This document shows, in pieces, positions 5,857-7,130 of a stretch of DNA of 7,130 nt; positions within the stretch are counted from its first letter, which is position 1, and the number at the start of each line of letters is the position of its first letter. The translations under genes and the position numbers were made by a program. The notes under the pieces were generated by a model, which was not told where the DNA came from, did not search any database, and was given only the letters and a program-made list of their open reading frames with translations. The stretch lies in the NCBI GenBank assembly GCA_023228765.1, contig JALOAM010000156.1:1-7130 (forward strand), in the 5' to 3' direction. The stretch is from Dehalococcoidia bacterium (GTDB lineage: Bacteria > Chloroflexota > Dehalococcoidia > UBA2979).

Positions 5857-6744
5857 CTACCGGTTGGCAGCGGAGCGGTAGTCCTGGTACGGGCCGTCCC
5901 GCCAGGCCAGCGCCTCCTTCAGGCCGCCCTCGCTCATCTTGTCGCGCCACTGGTAGGACTGCGAGGTGAACGTCCCCGCGGCGTCCAGGTCCGTGCTGGA
6001 GTGGACGCTGCTGTAGATGCCCATGTTCTCGTGGAACCGGTTCATGTGGACCTTCAGCATCGCGAGGTGGTCCGCCGGGAGGATCGCGATGCGGTCCGCG
6101 AGGGCGATCGTCTCGTCCTCGAGCTGGTCGATAGGGACGGCGCGGTTGATGAGCCCCATCTCGGCCGCCTGCACGCCGGTGATGTTGTCGCCCGTGTAGA
6201 ACAACTCCTTCGCCTTCCGCATCGGGATCAGCAGCGGCAGGATCATCGAGGTCCGCGTACCCGCGAAGCGGAGGCCGGGGTGCCCGAAGCGGGCGTCGTC
6301 CGCCGCCACCACGAGGTCCGCCATCATCGAGAGCTCACAGCCGCCGGCAATGGCGTAGCCGTGCACCTGCGCGATGGTGACCTTCTGCAGGTTCCAGAAG
6401 TACATGTGGATGTTCGTGATCCGCTGCATCCCACCGCGGACGCCCTGCCACAGCCGGCGCCCCTGCTCGTCGCTCTGCCGGAACTGGCGCACCACCGCGT
6501 CCTCGCCGGTGCGCTGCGGCGGGGTGAGGTCGTAGCCGGCGCTGAAGGTGCGCCCGGAGCCACGCACGATGATCACGCGCGCGGTGTGGTCCGCCTCCAG
6601 GTACTCGAGCGCGCTGCGGAAGTCGAAGAGCAGCTCCTGCGAGAGGGCGTTCATCTTCTCCGGGCGGTTCAGGGTGATCCGCGCGATCCGGTCGTCAGTC
6701 CCCACGCGGTCGATCAGCAGGTTCTCGAATTCGGGGTCGGCCAT
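5857..6744 (-). CDS. Crotonase-superfamily (enoyl-CoA hydratase/isomerase-like) protein
   Basis: This 295-residue protein has the crotonase fold, whose members transform acyl-CoA thioesters by stabilising an enolate in an oxyanion hole. ARITLNRPEKMNALS at 21-35 is the classic N-terminal signature. The oxyanion-hole segments are GRTFSAGYDL (64-73) and HGYAIAGGCELSMMADL (128-144). E137 matches rat mitochondrial hydratase Glu144, but the residue 20 further on, where the hydratase has Glu164, is G157 in FGHPGLRF. The usual PGAGGTQRL-type stretch is replaced by FAGTRTSMILPLL. A roughly 45-residue insert (74-117) and a tail ending GLKEALAWRDGPYQDYR make it longer than the usual 260 or so residues. 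ATG 6744 is chosen because AAGGAG (6751-6756) lies 6 nt upstream; the open frame extends to 6951 without family similarity. It is divergent from the DsbA-like gene and has its own promoter region. Substrate and reaction remain unknown. Confidence 0.9.
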   Translation of the reverse strand: MADPEFENLLIDRVGTDDRIARITLNRPEKMNALSQELLFDFRSALEYLEADHTARVIIVRGSGRTFSAGYDLTPPQRTGEDAVVRQFRQSDEQGRRLWQGVRGGMQRITNIHMYFWNLQKVTIAQVHGYAIAGGCELSMMADLVVAADDARFGHPGLRFAGTRTSMILPLLIPMRKAKELFYTGDNITGVQAAEMGLINRAVPIDQLEDETIALADRIAILPADHLAMLKVHMNRFHENMGIYSSVHSSTDLDAAGTFTSQSYQWRDKMSEGGLKEALAWRDGPYQDYRSAANR

Positions 6745-6784
6745 GGGAGGCTCCTTCGCTCTGTTTCGCTCCGTCGCTGCCTCT

Positions 6785-6796
6785 GACCGCTCGGTC
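6785..6796. promoter_or_regulatory. Perfect palindrome GACCGCTCGGTC, candidate TetR-type operator
   Basis: Two inverted GACCG/CGGTC arms separated by CT form a perfect 12-bp dyad. It lies 41 bp upstream of the crotonase ATG and 14 bp downstream of the TATAAT box on that strand, so it would be in the early 5' leader, where a bound repressor would block transcription. ACCG-NN-CGGT-like dyads are common for TetR-family regulators, several of which sense acyl-CoA. No regulator gene is in the window. Confidence 0.45.
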
Positions 6797-6810
6797 GGGT
6801 AAGCCGGGCG

Positions 6811-6816
6811 ATTATA
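6811..6816 (-). promoter_or_regulatory. Consensus -10 box TATAAT for the crotonase gene
   Basis: A perfect TATAAT reads on the minus strand in very GC-rich surroundings, 66 bp upstream of the crotonase ATG. Transcription would start near 6804, giving a leader of about 60 nt. The sequence 17 bp upstream is not a good -35; TTGCAT is present but only 6 bp from the box, so an activator or an alternative sigma contact may be needed. Confidence 0.5.
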
Positions 6817-6871
6817 GGTGTGATGCAAGACGCGCCTGCCCCGCCGGTGCTCTGACCCCTGATCGGGGGCG

Positions 6872-6877
6872 TACACT
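6872..6877 (+). promoter_or_regulatory. Candidate -10 box for a leaderless DsbA/FrnE-like transcript
   Basis: TACACT lies 6 nt before ATG 6884 with no ribosome site between them, the same arrangement as before rnd. Just upstream is a near-perfect dyad CCCC-T-GATC-G-GGGG (6856-6869), sitting in the spacer and -35 area, which may be an operator. No good -35 was found at 16-18 bp. Confidence 0.4.
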
Positions 6878-6883
6878 CCGCGC

Positions 6884-7130
6884 ATGACCACGATCCAGGA
6901 CGCCGCCGACCCCACCACGAAGCTGAAGATCACCGTCGTCTCGGACTTCATCTGTCCGTGGTGCTACGTCGGGCTGGAGGTCATCGACCGGCTCTGGCGG
7001 AAGTACGACTTCACGCTGGACTGGGCGCCCTACTTCCTCGACCCGTCGATCCCGCCGGAGGGCCGCACCCGCGCCCCCACCACCACGCCCGACACACCGA
7101 AGTCCGACCTCGAGAAGCGCGCGGACGCCG
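6884..7130 (+). CDS. DsbA/FrnE-family thiol oxidoreductase, 3' end outside window
   Basis: The first 82 codons are visible and open to the window edge. ITVVSDFICPWCYVG at residues 16-30 is a thioredoxin-fold beta strand running into a C24-P-W-C27 active site, followed by LEVIDRLWRKY. This is the hallmark of the cytoplasmic FrnE/DsbA-like group (related to 2-hydroxychromene-2-carboxylate isomerases), which exchange disulfides or isomerise polyketide-like substrates. WAPYFLDPSIPPEGR also fits the FrnE pattern, where a similar stretch reads FxLNP or FxLDP. There is no signal peptide, so a periplasmic DsbA is unlikely. ATG 6884 is the natural start because the fold begins soon after it. It is divergent from the crotonase gene across a 139-bp intergenic region. 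Family usual length is about 200-240 residues, so most of the gene lies beyond the window. Confidence 0.85.
   Translation, partial: MTTIQDAADPTTKLKITVVSDFICPWCYVGLEVIDRLWRKYDFTLDWAPYFLDPSIPPEGRTRAPTTTPDTPKSDLEKRADA

Noticed and set aside
6001..6786. 261-codon plus-strand frame antisense to the crotonase gene
   Set aside because: Shadow of a clear crotonase reading frame; repetitive Val/Asp/His/Arg composition.
6745..6951. Extension of the crotonase to 364 residues
   Set aside because: It would overlap the promoter, the operator dyad and the start of the DsbA-like gene; ATG 6744 has AAGGAG 6 nt upstream.

Overview
The window looks like chromosomal DNA from a high-GC bacterium. Codon third positions are strongly G/C, genes are tightly packed, and several starts follow clear Shine-Dalgarno sites (AGGAG, GGAGG, AAGGAG). 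Others appear to lack one and sit 6 nt after a TANNNT box, as on leaderless transcripts. The gene mix (RraA-like aldolase, zinc-free MDR reductase, PanE-like reductase, M20 hydrolase, RNase D with HRDC, long crotonase, FrnE/DsbA-like protein) would suit an aerobic or facultative heterotroph such as a high-GC Chloroflexota or Actinomycetota member. That placement is a guess; no marker gene here settles it. There is no phage, transposon, CRISPR or RNA gene that I can support.

Layout. Positions 125-2801, plus strand: a three-gene unit whose reading frames touch or overlap. It holds an RraA/HMG-aldolase-like protein with an N-terminal six-copy DHRP repeat, a zinc-independent quinone oxidoreductase-type MDR, and a PanE/ApbA-type 2-oxoacid reductase. 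Positions 2798-5450, minus strand: an M20 metallohydrolase preceded by ribonuclease D. The M20 stop and the PanE stop interlock in one CTAG. Positions 5451-5658 form a 208-bp gap with two Shine-Dalgarno sites and a possible RNA hairpin, leading into a 41-residue plus-strand ORF (5659-5784). A GC-rich hairpin (5798-5828) separates that ORF from a convergent crotonase-family gene (5857-6744, minus). A 139-bp divergent region (6745-6883) carries a perfect TATAAT, a TetR-like palindrome and a second dyad. A DsbA/FrnE-like gene (6884 onward, plus) runs off the window.

How the genes may work together. The first three genes are probably co-translated and would suit handling of branched or unsaturated oxoacids: aldol cleavage of a 4-hydroxy-2-oxoacid, reduction of an enone or quinone, and reduction of a 2-oxoacid. 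The actual substrate cannot be read from sequence. RNase D is RNA housekeeping, and the M20 enzyme probably hydrolyses an amide or peptide in the cytoplasm. The crotonase keeps its oxyanion hole but lacks one of the two hydratase glutamates, so it may not be a classical enoyl-CoA hydratase. I see no clear new multi-gene system. The most unusual items are the DHRP array, the leader of the small ORF, the altered crotonase active site and the operator-like palindrome.
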